Assembly: GCA_036676295.1 (NCBI GenBank)
Contig: JAKFDE010000062.1
Location: forward strand, 162,241 to 226,240
DNA: 64,000 bases
Direction of reading: 5' to 3'
From: UBA4416 sp036676295
GTDB taxonomy: Bacteria > Bacteroidota > Bacteroidia > B-17B0 > Aurantibacillaceae
Shown here: positions 8,605 to 17,353 of the stretch, in pieces
How positions within the stretch are numbered: the first letter of the stretch is position 1
Layout: the number at the start of each line of letters is the position of its first letter
Made by a program: the position numbers and the translations under genes
The notes under the pieces: generated by a model
What the model was told of the DNA's origin: nothing
The model's database searches: none
Seen by the model: only the letters and a program-made list of their open reading frames with translations

Positions 8605-9265
8605 GTTTTTGATAATGTAATGTTGCTAAACGTTTTTTAATATCTAAGATCCAAAGACTTAATAATACCCAACCAATAACTGCAGGATAAAATACTGTAC
8701 GCATGTTACTATCCAGATCATATTTTCCAAAGGCAGGATTACCGCCATTACCGGGATGCAGTGAATCTGTTAAACGAGGCAAGATCATGATAAAAACGAA
8801 CATCATTACAAAGGCGAAAATATTATAAACCGCGGCAATACGAGCTCGTTTTAATTCATCAATAATGGAACTTCTTAATATGAAATAAGCTAAATAAATC
8901 AATACGGCAATTGCTACTCCGTTTAATTTTGGATCCTCAAAAGTCCACCAGGTTCCCCAGGTAAATTTAGCCCACATACAACCGGTCAATAATCCGGGAA
9001 TACTCAGAAACAAACCAACTTGAGCAGCCTGATTACTAATCAGGTCAGATCTCATATCATTTTTACCCAATTGTTTAATGGCAAATACGACAGAGTAACC
9101 CATCTGAAACAACATGGCAAACCAAATTGGCACATGGTAATACACATTACGGATAGTTTCATTTAAAATGTCTAAACGCGGTACAGGGTTTAACAATCCC
9201 CACACCAAGGTGTACAGAATTAGCAAAGCCGACAATATTTTCCACCATTTTATCATTCGCGCCAA
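8594..9265 (-). CDS. ccmC: Haem export/handling protein CcmC (CcsA family)
   Basis: A 223-residue protein with six predicted membrane helices and the WWD-type motif WGTWWTFEDPKLNG, flanked by histidines near NVYYHVPIWFAM and SLHPGN. CcmC loads haem on CcmE outside the inner membrane. The length is close to the usual 220-250 residues. It overlaps ccmB by 13 bp upstream and the ccmD-like gene by 11 bp downstream, so the three are one operon. Confidence 0.92.
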   Translation of the reverse strand: MARMIKWWKILSALLILYTLVWGLLNPVPRLDILNETIRNVYYHVPIWFAMLFQMGYSVVFAIKQLGKNDMRSDLISNQAAQVGLFLSIPGLLTGCMWAKFTWGTWWTFEDPKLNGVAIAVLIYLAYFILRSSIIDELKRARIAAVYNIFAFVMMFVFIMILPRLTDSLHPGNGGNPAFGKYDLDSNMRTVFYPAVIGWVLLSLWILDIKKRLATLHYQKHEE

Positions 9266-9912
9266 AGGTAATTAAATAATATAGTTGCCAGAGCAATTAC
9301 AACAAAATTTAGCATAATTAAGATCAACAAATAGTTATAACTCACACTCCATGCTAAACCATCAATGGCATGTTTACTTAATTTAATTGACACCAATAAT
9401 AAAGGCATTAAAACAGGAAAACTTAAAATAGCCATTAAACTCATATTGTTATTGGCCTTTGAAGCAATAGCGCTCATCAAACTCAAAACTCCCGAAAAAG
9501 CTGTTGAGCTGAAGAGTAAGGTTGCTAAAAACATTCCCATATCCTGAACCATGCTACCTACAAACCAGGAATAGAAAAAGAAAGTCAATAAACTTAAGGC
9601 TGCCATTAACAACATATTGTAAATGATCTTGCCTAAAATGAATTGACGTGGGTTATAGTACAAATAATTGAACAAACCTTTGCCTTTGGTTTCTCCATGA
9701 AAACTTTTACTGGACACATTTACAGCAATGAACATGAAAATGACCCAAAACAAAGCATTCCAAACTGTAGGATGAATGATCTTTTTAAACGATAAGGCTG
9801 ACACGAAGACCGTTGCTACGATATAAACTAAAATTCCGGCAAAGGTCGATTTTTGTCTGAATTCCAGAAGAAACTCTTTTTTAATTAAATGAGATAACCG
9901 GCCGTTTTGCAT
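9253..9912 (-). CDS. ccmB: Haem exporter permease CcmB
   Basis: About 219 residues with six membrane helices. The N-terminal HLIKKEFLLEFRQKSTFAGILVY and the GETKGKGLFNYLYY region fit CcmB, the permease of the CcmAB complex that releases holo-CcmE from CcmC. I chose the ATG at 9912 and not the upstream TTG at 9933, because a TAAATTTG promoter box lies at 9919-9926, between the two. No ccmA ATPase gene is present in the window, so the ATPase must lie elsewhere or be replaced. First gene of the ccm operon. Confidence 0.88.
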   Translation of the reverse strand: MQNGRLSHLIKKEFLLEFRQKSTFAGILVYIVATVFVSALSFKKIIHPTVWNALFWVIFMFIAVNVSSKSFHGETKGKGLFNYLYYNPRQFILGKIIYNMLLMAALSLLTFFFYSWFVGSMVQDMGMFLATLLFSSTAFSGVLSLMSAIASKANNNMSLMAILSFPVLMPLLLVSIKLSKHAIDGLAWSVSYNYLLILIMLNFVVIALATILFNYLWRE

Positions 9913-9918
9913 GCGCCC

Positions 9919-9926
9919 CAAATTTA
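9919..9926 (-). promoter_or_regulatory. -7 promoter box of the ccm operon
   Basis: Read on the minus strand the sequence is TAAATTTG-GGGCGC-ATG. The TAnnTTTG box is the Bacteroidota housekeeping -7 element. Only six bases separate it from the ccmB ATG, so the transcript should be leaderless or nearly so. Confidence 0.6.
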
Positions 9927-9974
9927 CACCCAAATACTGGAAAAGACAATTATATTTTAGTGATTAAAGTTGTA

Positions 9975-9982
9975 TAACTTTG
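9975..9982 (+). promoter_or_regulatory. -7 promoter box of the first glutathione peroxidase gene
   Basis: TAACTTTG fits TAnnTTTG and lies 31 nt before the ATG at 10014, giving a leader of about 25 nt. A clear -33 TTTG is not seen; a T-rich stretch occupies 9955-9958. Confidence 0.5.
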
Positions 9983-10013
9983 TGGTTTAAAACCACTTAA
10001 AACTTGCCCCTAA

Positions 10014-10574
10014 ATGAAAATAACCTTCGTTTTTATCATATCAGCGATTACTTTAACACTTTCGTCTTTTTTTACCAAAAAAGGAACGAACCCAACCTCG
10101 ATACACCAATTTAAAGTAAAGACCATTGATGGTGAAATTTTTGATTTTGCGAGTTTAAAAGGTAAAAAAATTCTGATCGTAAATACCGCCAGTAAATGTG
10201 GTTTTACTCCTCAGTTTAAAGATCTGGAAGCATTGTATTTAAAATATAAAGACAAGAATTTTGTGATCGTTGGTTTTCCCTGTAATCAATTTGGTGGGCA
10301 AGATCCCGGTTCTAATGCGGATATCAAAGAATTTTGCACAAAAAATTACGGTGTTACTTTTCCGATGATGGAAAAAATAAACGTGAAAGGCGATAGTATT
10401 TGCGAAGTATATAACTGGTTAACCAACCAAGATAAAAACGGAGTAATGAGCAGTACTGTAAAATGGAATTTTCAGAAATACATGATCGATGAAAATGGTC
10501 ATTTAATTGATTATGTCATGTCTTACAAAAGTCCTGATACGGATAAGATCGTGAAGTGGATCGAGGGGAAGTAA
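10014..10574 (+). CDS. Glutathione peroxidase-family thiol peroxidase (exported), paralogue 1
   Basis: A 186-residue thioredoxin-fold peroxidase. N-terminal residues 1-20 form a signal peptide or anchor. The peroxidatic cysteine is C62 in NTASKCGFTPQ. The family motifs FPCNQFGGQDPG and KWNFQKYMID carry the glutamine and tryptophan of the active site. The cysteine in EFCTKNYG corresponds to the resolving cysteine of thioredoxin-dependent GPx enzymes, so thioredoxin is a likelier reductant than glutathione. It reduces hydroperoxides, probably in the periplasm. A paralogue lies at 40666-41199. The gene converges on the SDR gene. Confidence 0.88.
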   Translation: MKITFVFIISAITLTLSSFFTKKGTNPTSIHQFKVKTIDGEIFDFASLKGKKILIVNTASKCGFTPQFKDLEALYLKYKDKNFVIVGFPCNQFGGQDPGSNADIKEFCTKNYGVTFPMMEKINVKGDSICEVYNWLTNQDKNGVMSSTVKWNFQKYMIDENGHLIDYVMSYKSPDTDKIVKWIEGK

Positions 10575-10671
10575 TTTATTTCTCGCAGAGTTCCGCTCAT
10601 TCTTCGCAGAGTAACACAGAAAAATATCAGCGAAAATCTACGTTTTTATTTGTGTAAATCTGCGAGAGAAA
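10575..10671. repeat. Intergenic repeat cluster with TCTCGCAGA inverted arms
   Basis: Between two convergent genes, ATTTCTCGCAGA near 10578-10588 faces TCTGCGAGAGAAAT near 10659-10672, with internal CGCAGAG and AATCTnCG copies. This is a familiar Bacteroidota intergenic element type and could serve as a bidirectional terminator hairpin. Confidence 0.55.
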
Positions 10672-11433
10672 TTACACAAGTGGATGCCTCAAAACCGTTG
10701 TCGAGTTTGCCTGAATTGTCGGCATAATGATCAGGTCATTGATATTTACATGAGCCGGGCGAGACGCCATCCAATAAATGGTTTCAGCAATATCTTCGGG
10801 CTTTAAAGGCACAATATTTTCGTATACTTTTTTAGCACGTTCTTCATCTCCATCAAAACGCACAATGCTAAATTCTGTTTCTACCATTCCCGGATTTATA
10901 GAGGAAACTTTAATTCCGTGAGGTAACAGATCAATGCGCATGCCTTTATTCAATGCATCAACCGCATGTTTGGTAGCACAATACACATTCCCATTGGCAT
11001 ACACTTCTTTCCCTGCAATAGAACCTAAATTAATAATATGACCTTTTTTATTAGGGATCATCAAAGCCGCTACGTGCTTAGTTACATATAACAAACCTTT
11101 AATATTAGTATCGATCATTTGCTCCCAATGTTCCAATTTTCCTTGCTGAATACTAGATAACCCCGCTGCTAAACCCGCGTTATTTACCAAAACATCAATT
11201 GTTTTGAAATCATTTGGTAAAGAATTGATCGCTTTATTGACTTGCTCCTCTACTCTCACGTCAAAACACAGATCACACACTTTTACCTTGTATTTTTGGC
11301 TCAATTCAGTCTTTAATTCTGTCAAACGTTCTTGTCTACGGCCTGTAATGATCAGGTCATATCCATTTTTAGCAAATTCTAAAGCGGTTGATTTTCCAAT
11401 ACCAGAGGTAGCACCTGTAATTAAAGCAATCAT
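10672..11433 (-). CDS. Short-chain dehydrogenase/reductase (YdfG-like)
   Basis: A 253-residue SDR. The cofactor motif TGATSGIG is at residues 6-13, the NAG of NNAGLAAG follows at about 87, and the catalytic pair is YCATK (YxxxK) with the serine in INLGSIAG. It resembles YdfG-type NADP-dependent 3-hydroxy acid or serine dehydrogenases, although the true substrate cannot be read from sequence. It is cytosolic, monocistronic, and transcribed away from ricT. Confidence 0.85.
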   Translation of the reverse strand: MIALITGATSGIGKSTALEFAKNGYDLIITGRRQERLTELKTELSQKYKVKVCDLCFDVRVEEQVNKAINSLPNDFKTIDVLVNNAGLAAGLSSIQQGKLEHWEQMIDTNIKGLLYVTKHVAALMIPNKKGHIINLGSIAGKEVYANGNVYCATKHAVDALNKGMRIDLLPHGIKVSSINPGMVETEFSIVRFDGDEERAKKVYENIVPLKPEDIAETIYWMASRPAHVNINDLIIMPTIQANSTTVLRHPLV

Positions 11434-11641
11434 ATAAATAATTTATGTCTTTGAAGGCTTAAATATAAAGGATTAGTCGTTTATAAAACTTGAAAAGCTC
11501 AAAAAAATCTTTCGGAAAATTGACTATATTTATCCAGCTCTTTTTAGGGCTTAATTTTTTTAATATTAAGATTCCCGACTTTGTTTAAACTAACAGATAC
11601 TTTTTGTTATTTGAACTGGTCGTCAAAATAAAATAAATAAT

Positions 11642-13078
11642 ATGGCATGTGGCAGTTGTTCAACAGGGCAAGATAAAAATACACCAGGCGGCGTTCCTGC
11701 CGGATGCAACAACAACGGTTCTTGTGGTACCGGTGGCGGTTGCAATAAATTAAATGTATTTGATTGGTTAGGTAACATGAGTTTACCTGAAGGTCAAACA
11801 CCTTGTGATATTTTAGAGATCAGATTTAAGAATTCCCGTAAAGAATTTTTCAGAAACGTTAATAATTTAACCTTAAGCGTTGGTGATGTGGTAGCGGTTG
11901 AATCATCTCCTGGTCACGATATTGGAGTTGTTTCCATAACCGGTGAATTAGTAAGGCTTCAAATGAAAAAGAAGCAGATTAATTTTGACAGTGAAGAAAT
12001 AAAAAAAGTATACAGAAAAGCCAAACAACAGGATATTGATAAATGGCGCGAAGCGCAAGCGTTAGAAGTGGACACCATGTACAAAGCCCGTACATTGGCA
12101 TTAAGGCTTGGTTTGCAAATGAAGATCAGTGATGTGGAATACCAAGGTGATAAAAGCAAAGCGGTGTTTTACTATACAGCTGATGGCCGTGTAGATTTCA
12201 GGGAACTGATCAAAGTAATGGCTGAAGAATTTAAAGTGCGTATTGAAATGCGTCAGATCGGTGCAAGACAAGAAGCCGGAAGATTAGGTGGTATTGGCTC
12301 TTGTGGTCGTGAATTATGTTGTTCAACCTGGTTAACCGATTTCAGAACCGTTTCTACTTCAGCAGCTCGTTATCAGCAATTATCATTAAACCCATTAAAG
12401 TTAGCCGGCCAATGTGGTAAACTAAAATGTTGTTTAAACTATGAGTTAGATAGCTACTTAGATGCTTTAAAAGAATTTCCGGAAATTGATAATAGAAAAC
12501 TAGCCACTGAAAAAGGTTATGCTTTTCATCAAAAAACAGATATTTTCAAACGTGTTATTTGGTGGTCATACACTAGCGAGCCGGATGTATTTGTACCATT
12601 ATCGATTGCACGCACCAAAGAAATTTTCAAAATGAATGCAGACGGGCAAAAACCGGCTGATTTATTAGAACCAAAACAATACAAAGAATTAGAAGTTGTA
12701 AAACAACCTGATTTTGAAAATGTAGTTGGTCAGGATTCGTTAACACGTTTTGATAATCGCAAAAAAGGACAAAACAGACCTAAGCCAAATCAAAACCGCA
12801 AGCCTAACCCTAATCAAAAACCAAACCCTAACCAAAAACAAAATGTTGCGCCTGTAGCTAAAACAGACAAAGCGGTTAATTCTGCACCAAAGGTAAATCA
12901 TCCACCTCAAGGCAAACCGCAAACACCAAAGCCAACACACACACACCAGTTAAAACAGCCTCCTCAAAAAAATGCACAGCCGGGTCATCATAAACCTAAC
13001 CCTAATGCGCAACCAAAAAAACCACAACACAACCATAATAAACCAAGACCAAAAAATGATGGCGGCGATAAAGCATAA
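11642..13078 (+). CDS. ricT: PSP1/RicT family protein with Cys-rich N-terminus and disordered C-terminal tail
   Basis: A 478-residue protein. The central PSP1 domain (about 55-320) carries two cysteine clusters, GSCGRELCCSTW and GQCGKLKCCLNYE, as in RicT (YaaT), which binds Fe-S clusters with RicA/RicF in Bacillus and affects RNA processing. Before it is an unusual Cys/Gly-rich N-terminus (C3, C6, C22, C28, C34). Residues about 370-478 are a low-complexity basic tail rich in Pro, Asn, Gln, Lys and His with KPNPNQ repeats. The next gene, gldH, starts inside this tail's coding sequence. A function in RNA metabolism is inferred from the family. Confidence 0.85.
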   Translation: MACGSCSTGQDKNTPGGVPAGCNNNGSCGTGGGCNKLNVFDWLGNMSLPEGQTPCDILEIRFKNSRKEFFRNVNNLTLSVGDVVAVESSPGHDIGVVSITGELVRLQMKKKQINFDSEEIKKVYRKAKQQDIDKWREAQALEVDTMYKARTLALRLGLQMKISDVEYQGDKSKAVFYYTADGRVDFRELIKVMAEEFKVRIEMRQIGARQEAGRLGGIGSCGRELCCSTWLTDFRTVSTSAARYQQLSLNPLKLAGQCGKLKCCLNYELDSYLDALKEFPEIDNRKLATEKGYAFHQKTDIFKRVIWWSYTSEPDVFVPLSIARTKEIFKMNADGQKPADLLEPKQYKELEVVKQPDFENVVGQDSLTRFDNRKKGQNRPKPNQNRKPNPNQKPNPNQKQNVAPVAKTDKAVNSAPKVNHPPQGKPQTPKPTHTHQLKQPPQKNAQPGHHKPNPNAQPKKPQHNHNKPRPKNDGGDKA

Positions 13079-13544
13079 ATTATTTACACTAACGGTTTTC
13101 GGCTTGCTTAGTGTTTTCTTTGTTTCTTGTAATGGCAAAGTCGTATATAGCAAATACGAAACGCTACCCGAAGAAGGATGGAAAACAGAAAACAAACTGA
13201 GCTATGAAGTTGACATTGAAGATGCGAGCTCTTTTAACAACGTATTTTTAACGGTGCGTCATGCCGATTCATATCCTTACAGTAATTTATTTGTGTTTTT
13301 AACAACCACTTATCCCAACGGAAAAATTACTGTTGACACTTTAGAATGTATCTTAGCCAATAAAAAAGGAGAATGGCAAGGAGATGGTGCCGGTGAAATT
13401 TGGGACAACAAAATTCCTTTAAAACAAAATCTAAGATTCCCTCAAAAAGGAAAATACAAATTTACCTTTGAACAAGGCATGCGCAGTAATCCATTACCAT
13501 TAATTATGGATTTTGGAATGATCATCGAAAAGGCTGATCAATAA
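13056..13544 (+). CDS. gldH: Gliding motility lipoprotein GldH
   Basis: About 162 residues from the ATG at 13056 (a second ATG follows immediately). The signal peptide ends in a lipobox, VFFVSC, with the lipidated cysteine at position 25. The body has the GldH pattern: SYPYSNLFVFLTTTYPNG, DTLECILANKKGEWQGDGAGEIWD, and EQGMRSNPLPLIMDFG. GldH is an outer-membrane lipoprotein required for gliding in Flavobacterium. A longer in-frame start exists at 12972, but it would put the signal peptide internally, so I reject it. The start overlaps the ricT end by 23 bp, implying translational coupling. Confidence 0.85.
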   Translation: MMAAIKHKLFTLTVFGLLSVFFVSCNGKVVYSKYETLPEEGWKTENKLSYEVDIEDASSFNNVFLTVRHADSYPYSNLFVFLTTTYPNGKITVDTLECILANKKGEWQGDGAGEIWDNKIPLKQNLRFPQKGKYKFTFEQGMRSNPLPLIMDFGMIIEKADQ

Positions 13545-13550
13545 AATAGT

Positions 13551-14795
13551 TTAAATAACTTTCACGATTTTAAAAACTACTTTCTTCAAAGATCCTGATT
13601 TTTCATTTGGATTTCTTTGGGTCCATGCCACTAAAACAAAATTATCAGAAATTGTTTTAACAACGGGAAATTCCGACACTGCATCTTCCGAAGAAATATG
13701 TTTTGTAGTCATCACTTTCCCTTCTGCTGTTCTATTTTGCAAACCGATCACCGCGTTAAAATTTTCACCTTTCTTAAATGTTTCGTCCCACACAATAACC
13801 GAATGATCATTTTGTAAAGTAGATAATTGGGCATGTTTAGCAGAGGCTTGGGTGCTAACACTGTCTCTTAAAGAAAATGTTTTGCCATTATCTTTTGTTA
13901 CATTAAAAAAAACACCACTTCCTCCACCCATGGTATGCCAGGCAAATTGTAAACCTTTTTTATTTTCTGCCATTGTTGGTCCAGTATGCGGACAGCCGCT
14001 AATTACCCAATTATCATTACTGATACGAACAGGTTGAGAAAATGTTTTTCCTTGATCAGTAGAAACCACATGAACCATATCTCGTATTGAATCGTTTATA
14101 ATATCACGATAAGCAGCATGAATTGATCCTTTGCTATCAATAAACAAATCCGTTCGACAACATTGGCAACACGTTTCACCAATTACTTTTTCATTTTTAA
14201 ATCCATTTTTCCCATTAGTTTTTGCATAATATAAAGTAGAACCATCAGCATCTGTTTTTGTACGATTATCCAACCAGATCATTGCCACTTCTCCGTTAGG
14301 CAATAAAGACATGTCGAAATAACGCTGATCATAACTTGTCGTATCTGTCACTAAAGAAGTAGCATTAGTCCAGGTTTTCCCTTCATCAAATGATTGGGCA
14401 TAATAAACCAACCCGGAATATTTATTTTTAGGATTAGCATTGTTCGCGCCCCAGGCAGCAATAATTTCACCATTAGGTTTAAAAATAATTTTAGGTAAAT
14501 TTTCTCCATGAGGATTTACATTGTTGCTGCATTTGATCTCTGTAGTTGGACCAAATGTATATCCTTTATCTGTTGAGGAGGCATAACATACTATAGCTAC
14601 ACTATCGTTTATTTCTTTCACCCAGCTCATCACAAAATTACCTTTAGTGTCCTGTGTTAAAAAAGGACAAGTTGTTTGTGTCATTGTATCTGTGGATATG
14701 AATTTTCCTTCTGTTTCTTTTAACTCCTCTTTTGGAGTTTGAGAACAAGAGAAGAATAGTAAAGTGACGATGATACTTACATAATATTTTTTCAT
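13551..14795 (-). CDS. BNR/Asp-box beta-propeller lipoprotein with CCxCC motif (sialidase-like fold)
   Basis: A 414-residue lipoprotein (lipobox LLFFSC near residue 17). Several Asp-boxes of the SxDxGxTW type are visible: SSTDKGYTFG, SFDEGKTWTN, STDQGKTFSQ and TKDNGKTFSL, which mark a sialidase-type six-bladed propeller. The catalytic arginine triad of true sialidases is not evident. An unusual cysteine motif, T208-C-C-Q-C-C-R214, sits in one blade. The gene follows the TonB receptor by 6 bp, so they are one operon. A sialidase label would be automatic; given the neighbours, a metal-binding or surface-accessory role is equally plausible. Confidence 0.75.
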   Translation of the reverse strand: MKKYYVSIIVTLLFFSCSQTPKEELKETEGKFISTDTMTQTTCPFLTQDTKGNFVMSWVKEINDSVAIVCYASSTDKGYTFGPTTEIKCSNNVNPHGENLPKIIFKPNGEIIAAWGANNANPKNKYSGLVYYAQSFDEGKTWTNATSLVTDTTSYDQRYFDMSLLPNGEVAMIWLDNRTKTDADGSTLYYAKTNGKNGFKNEKVIGETCCQCCRTDLFIDSKGSIHAAYRDIINDSIRDMVHVVSTDQGKTFSQPVRISNDNWVISGCPHTGPTMAENKKGLQFAWHTMGGGSGVFFNVTKDNGKTFSLRDSVSTQASAKHAQLSTLQNDHSVIVWDETFKKGENFNAVIGLQNRTAEGKVMTTKHISSEDAVSEFPVVKTISDNFVLVAWTQRNPNEKSGSLKKVVFKIVKVI

Positions 14796-14801
14796 TTTCG
14801 A

Positions 14802-17168
14802 TTATTTTTTACTTATAAAATTGTATTGAATGCCAAATACAAAAGTTCGTGGTGGTGCAGGCGTATAAGTCGTTCTACTGGTAATTGCATTTCCTCTGGT
14901 TGCATTATATGCGTATAATTCATCGGTTATGTTCATCACATTCACAAACACTTCTACACACTTCCATTGATAACCTGTACGAAAGTTCAGTACACTAATC
15001 CCTCTTACTCCAAAAACACTTTTGTCGTCATACATAACGGTATTGATCTGATCCTGATACCAGGCGCTCATATATTGCCACTCCGCACCGATCCTAAATC
15101 CTTTAATGAATTTTGGTTTATATACCACTTCGCTATTGGCAATCCAGGATGGAGCACTTGGCATTATTTTTCCGTTCACCTCTTTAACAACATCCGAAGA
15201 TTTAGTACTTAATACAAATTCATCAAAACGATGCATGGCGTTAGTACCACTAACCCGAATCATCCATTGTGTATTAGGACGAAACGTTGCCCCATACTCC
15301 ACACCTTGGTGCGTTGTTTTTCCGGCACTTTGGTAATCGGTTGAATTATCGGGTTGACGAATACTCAGTAATTCATTACTTCCAAGCATTTGGTAAAAAG
15401 CAACATCCAAATCCAATTTGTTTTTAAATAAACTCACCCAAGCTCCTGCCTCGTAATTAGTGAACTGAGCGGGTTCTAAATTATAATAAAACTCAGCAGG
15501 ATAAGTATTAGCTTTTTTACGAAACACAGACGTTAAACCCGGAGGAGAAAACCCTTGAGCATAATTTATATAAAGACCTACATTAGAAGTTACCTTATAA
15601 GTAGCGCCAATTTTTGGAGAAAACTGTTCATATGATTTTTTACCCGATGATGTATCTAAATGATTTTTGTAATCAAAGGTCATATTATCATAACGGCCTC
15701 CTAAAGTGATAGTTAACCTTTTAATGGGTTTTATTTCGGCTTGCAAATAAGCGGCAGAATTAATTAAGTTAGCTTCATAATCTGCCAGCTTAATATCAGG
15801 ACGTTCTTTATTGATCGTATATTGTTCAACTGATTTTTTATCAGCTCTTAATAGTGCGTCCAGATCGATCTGATAAGAATTGTAAGTTGTTGGAGAGTAA
15901 TCCAAACTAATACCGCCAATCAATTTCGTCTTCAGCAATTTGACATCTGCGGCATGTTGCAAAATAAATCCTTTGCTTGTTAAACTATTATCATTGATCT
16001 CTCCGGTTGCTGTTTTCTTTCCTGTTGTCCAACGAATGCCGTAAGCAGGATTTTGCGCAATAGTATTAGTTCTATAAAATAGATGTAACGTTGTATGATT
16101 AGCTTCATTCCAGGCATGTTCAATTGATAAACGAGTGCGCATCGCTTTCACTTTTCTATATGTAAAATCAGTTGTGCTTACATATTGTCTCCCATAAAAT
16201 GCAATACTATCTACACTTCCTCCTGTTTGTGAATAGTAATCCTGATAGGAACCGGCTAAAATCAATTTGGTTTTTTTAGTCAAATCATAGTCTACACGTG
16301 CATTAACCGAATTCTTATTATAATCCGAATAAGTCATCCAGCCATGTTCTTGTTTAGCGTAAAAACCATCAACATAAAACCCTAACTTTTTAGTGATCAT
16401 TCCGCCGGTACCATATTGTATGCGTTTGTAACCGAAATTATCGAATTGAATTCCAACTTTAGCCGTTGTTAAAGCAGTAGGTTTTTGAGTAATGAAATTG
16501 ATAGCACCGCCAACTGCTTCAGGTCCGTATAAGGAAGAGGCAGGACCTTTGACCACTTCAATATTAGAAATCGCAAAAATATTCATTTCAATTAAAGCAT
16601 TATGGTTGAATACACCCATTGGTCTTAATGGAATACCATCTTCCATATATAAATAATAAGCACTTGTTCCCATTGGCTGTCTGATAGACATACCATGTTG
16701 CTCATTGTTTAAATTTAGCATAGCAACTCCCGATACTTTATTAATTAGTTCTGTAATGAGTGTTGCTTTAGTATCATTAATAGTAGTAGATGATATTTTG
16801 CTAATAGCCATTGGCACATCAGCTCGTGATTGAGCATCACGACTAGCGGTTACAACTACTTCATTCATATGAGTGGTTGTAGGTGCTAAGCCAATGATCA
16901 AGTTTTTTCCTTGTTCAAGTTTTATTTTTTGTGTTTGATAACCAATGTAACGCACTTCAATACTATCGAATGTTTCTACGTGAGTTAAATCAAAGCTACC
17001 ATTGGCATTAGTTGCACATCCTGTTAAACTGTTGGGAATTAAAATAACAACTCCAACAAGCGGCTCTTTGGTATCCTTGTCAAATACTTTTCCTGAGAGT
17101 GTATTTTGAGCCATTGCAAGGTTGACGAACATTACTATAAATGTCATCAAAATGATATTTTTTTGCAT
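14802..17168 (-). CDS. TonB-dependent outer-membrane receptor with carboxypeptidase-like N-terminal domain
   Basis: About 788 residues from the ATG at 17168; the in-frame extension to 17210 precedes the signal peptide and is rejected. Order: signal peptide (ends LAMAQ), CarboxypepD_reg-like domain (LSGKVFDKDTKEPLVGVVILIP to about residue 100), plug domain (EVVVTASR, then VVKGPASSLYGPEAVGGAINF), and a 22-strand barrel ending in FGIQYNF. The size and motifs fit siderophore/metal-type receptors more than SusC. Its substrate is unknown. The HYC_CC_PP-like gene lies 186 bp upstream and the CCxCC propeller gene directly downstream, so metal, possibly copper, uptake is inferred. Confidence 0.88.
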   Translation of the reverse strand: MQKNIILMTFIVMFVNLAMAQNTLSGKVFDKDTKEPLVGVVILIPNSLTGCATNANGSFDLTHVETFDSIEVRYIGYQTQKIKLEQGKNLIIGLAPTTTHMNEVVVTASRDAQSRADVPMAISKISSTTINDTKATLITELINKVSGVAMLNLNNEQHGMSIRQPMGTSAYYLYMEDGIPLRPMGVFNHNALIEMNIFAISNIEVVKGPASSLYGPEAVGGAINFITQKPTALTTAKVGIQFDNFGYKRIQYGTGGMITKKLGFYVDGFYAKQEHGWMTYSDYNKNSVNARVDYDLTKKTKLILAGSYQDYYSQTGGSVDSIAFYGRQYVSTTDFTYRKVKAMRTRLSIEHAWNEANHTTLHLFYRTNTIAQNPAYGIRWTTGKKTATGEINDNSLTSKGFILQHAADVKLLKTKLIGGISLDYSPTTYNSYQIDLDALLRADKKSVEQYTINKERPDIKLADYEANLINSAAYLQAEIKPIKRLTITLGGRYDNMTFDYKNHLDTSSGKKSYEQFSPKIGATYKVTSNVGLYINYAQGFSPPGLTSVFRKKANTYPAEFYYNLEPAQFTNYEAGAWVSLFKNKLDLDVAFYQMLGSNELLSIRQPDNSTDYQSAGKTTHQGVEYGATFRPNTQWMIRVSGTNAMHRFDEFVLSTKSSDVVKEVNGKIMPSAPSWIANSEVVYKPKFIKGFRIGAEWQYMSAWYQDQINTVMYDDKSVFGVRGISVLNFRTGYQWKCVEVFVNVMNITDELYAYNATRGNAITSRTTYTPAPPRTFVFGIQYNFISKK

Positions 17169-17353
17169 TGTAACTATTGGATTGAATGTTGCATAAATTG
17201 AAACCATCACAACTAAAGGTTATGTGATCTCCTAACAAATAGGCATATTAATTATTATCAAACATGGCATAACTTCTCTTTGTGATTCTAATAACGTAGA
17301 ATCAACTGAAGTAAAACTTATTTGAAACAACAATAATTAATAAAGCATTTCAA

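Noticed and set aside
12972..13055. Extended N-terminus of the gldH frame
   Set aside because: It lies in ricT coding sequence and would put the lipoprotein signal peptide about 28 residues inside; the ATG at 13056 gives a normal signal and lipobox.
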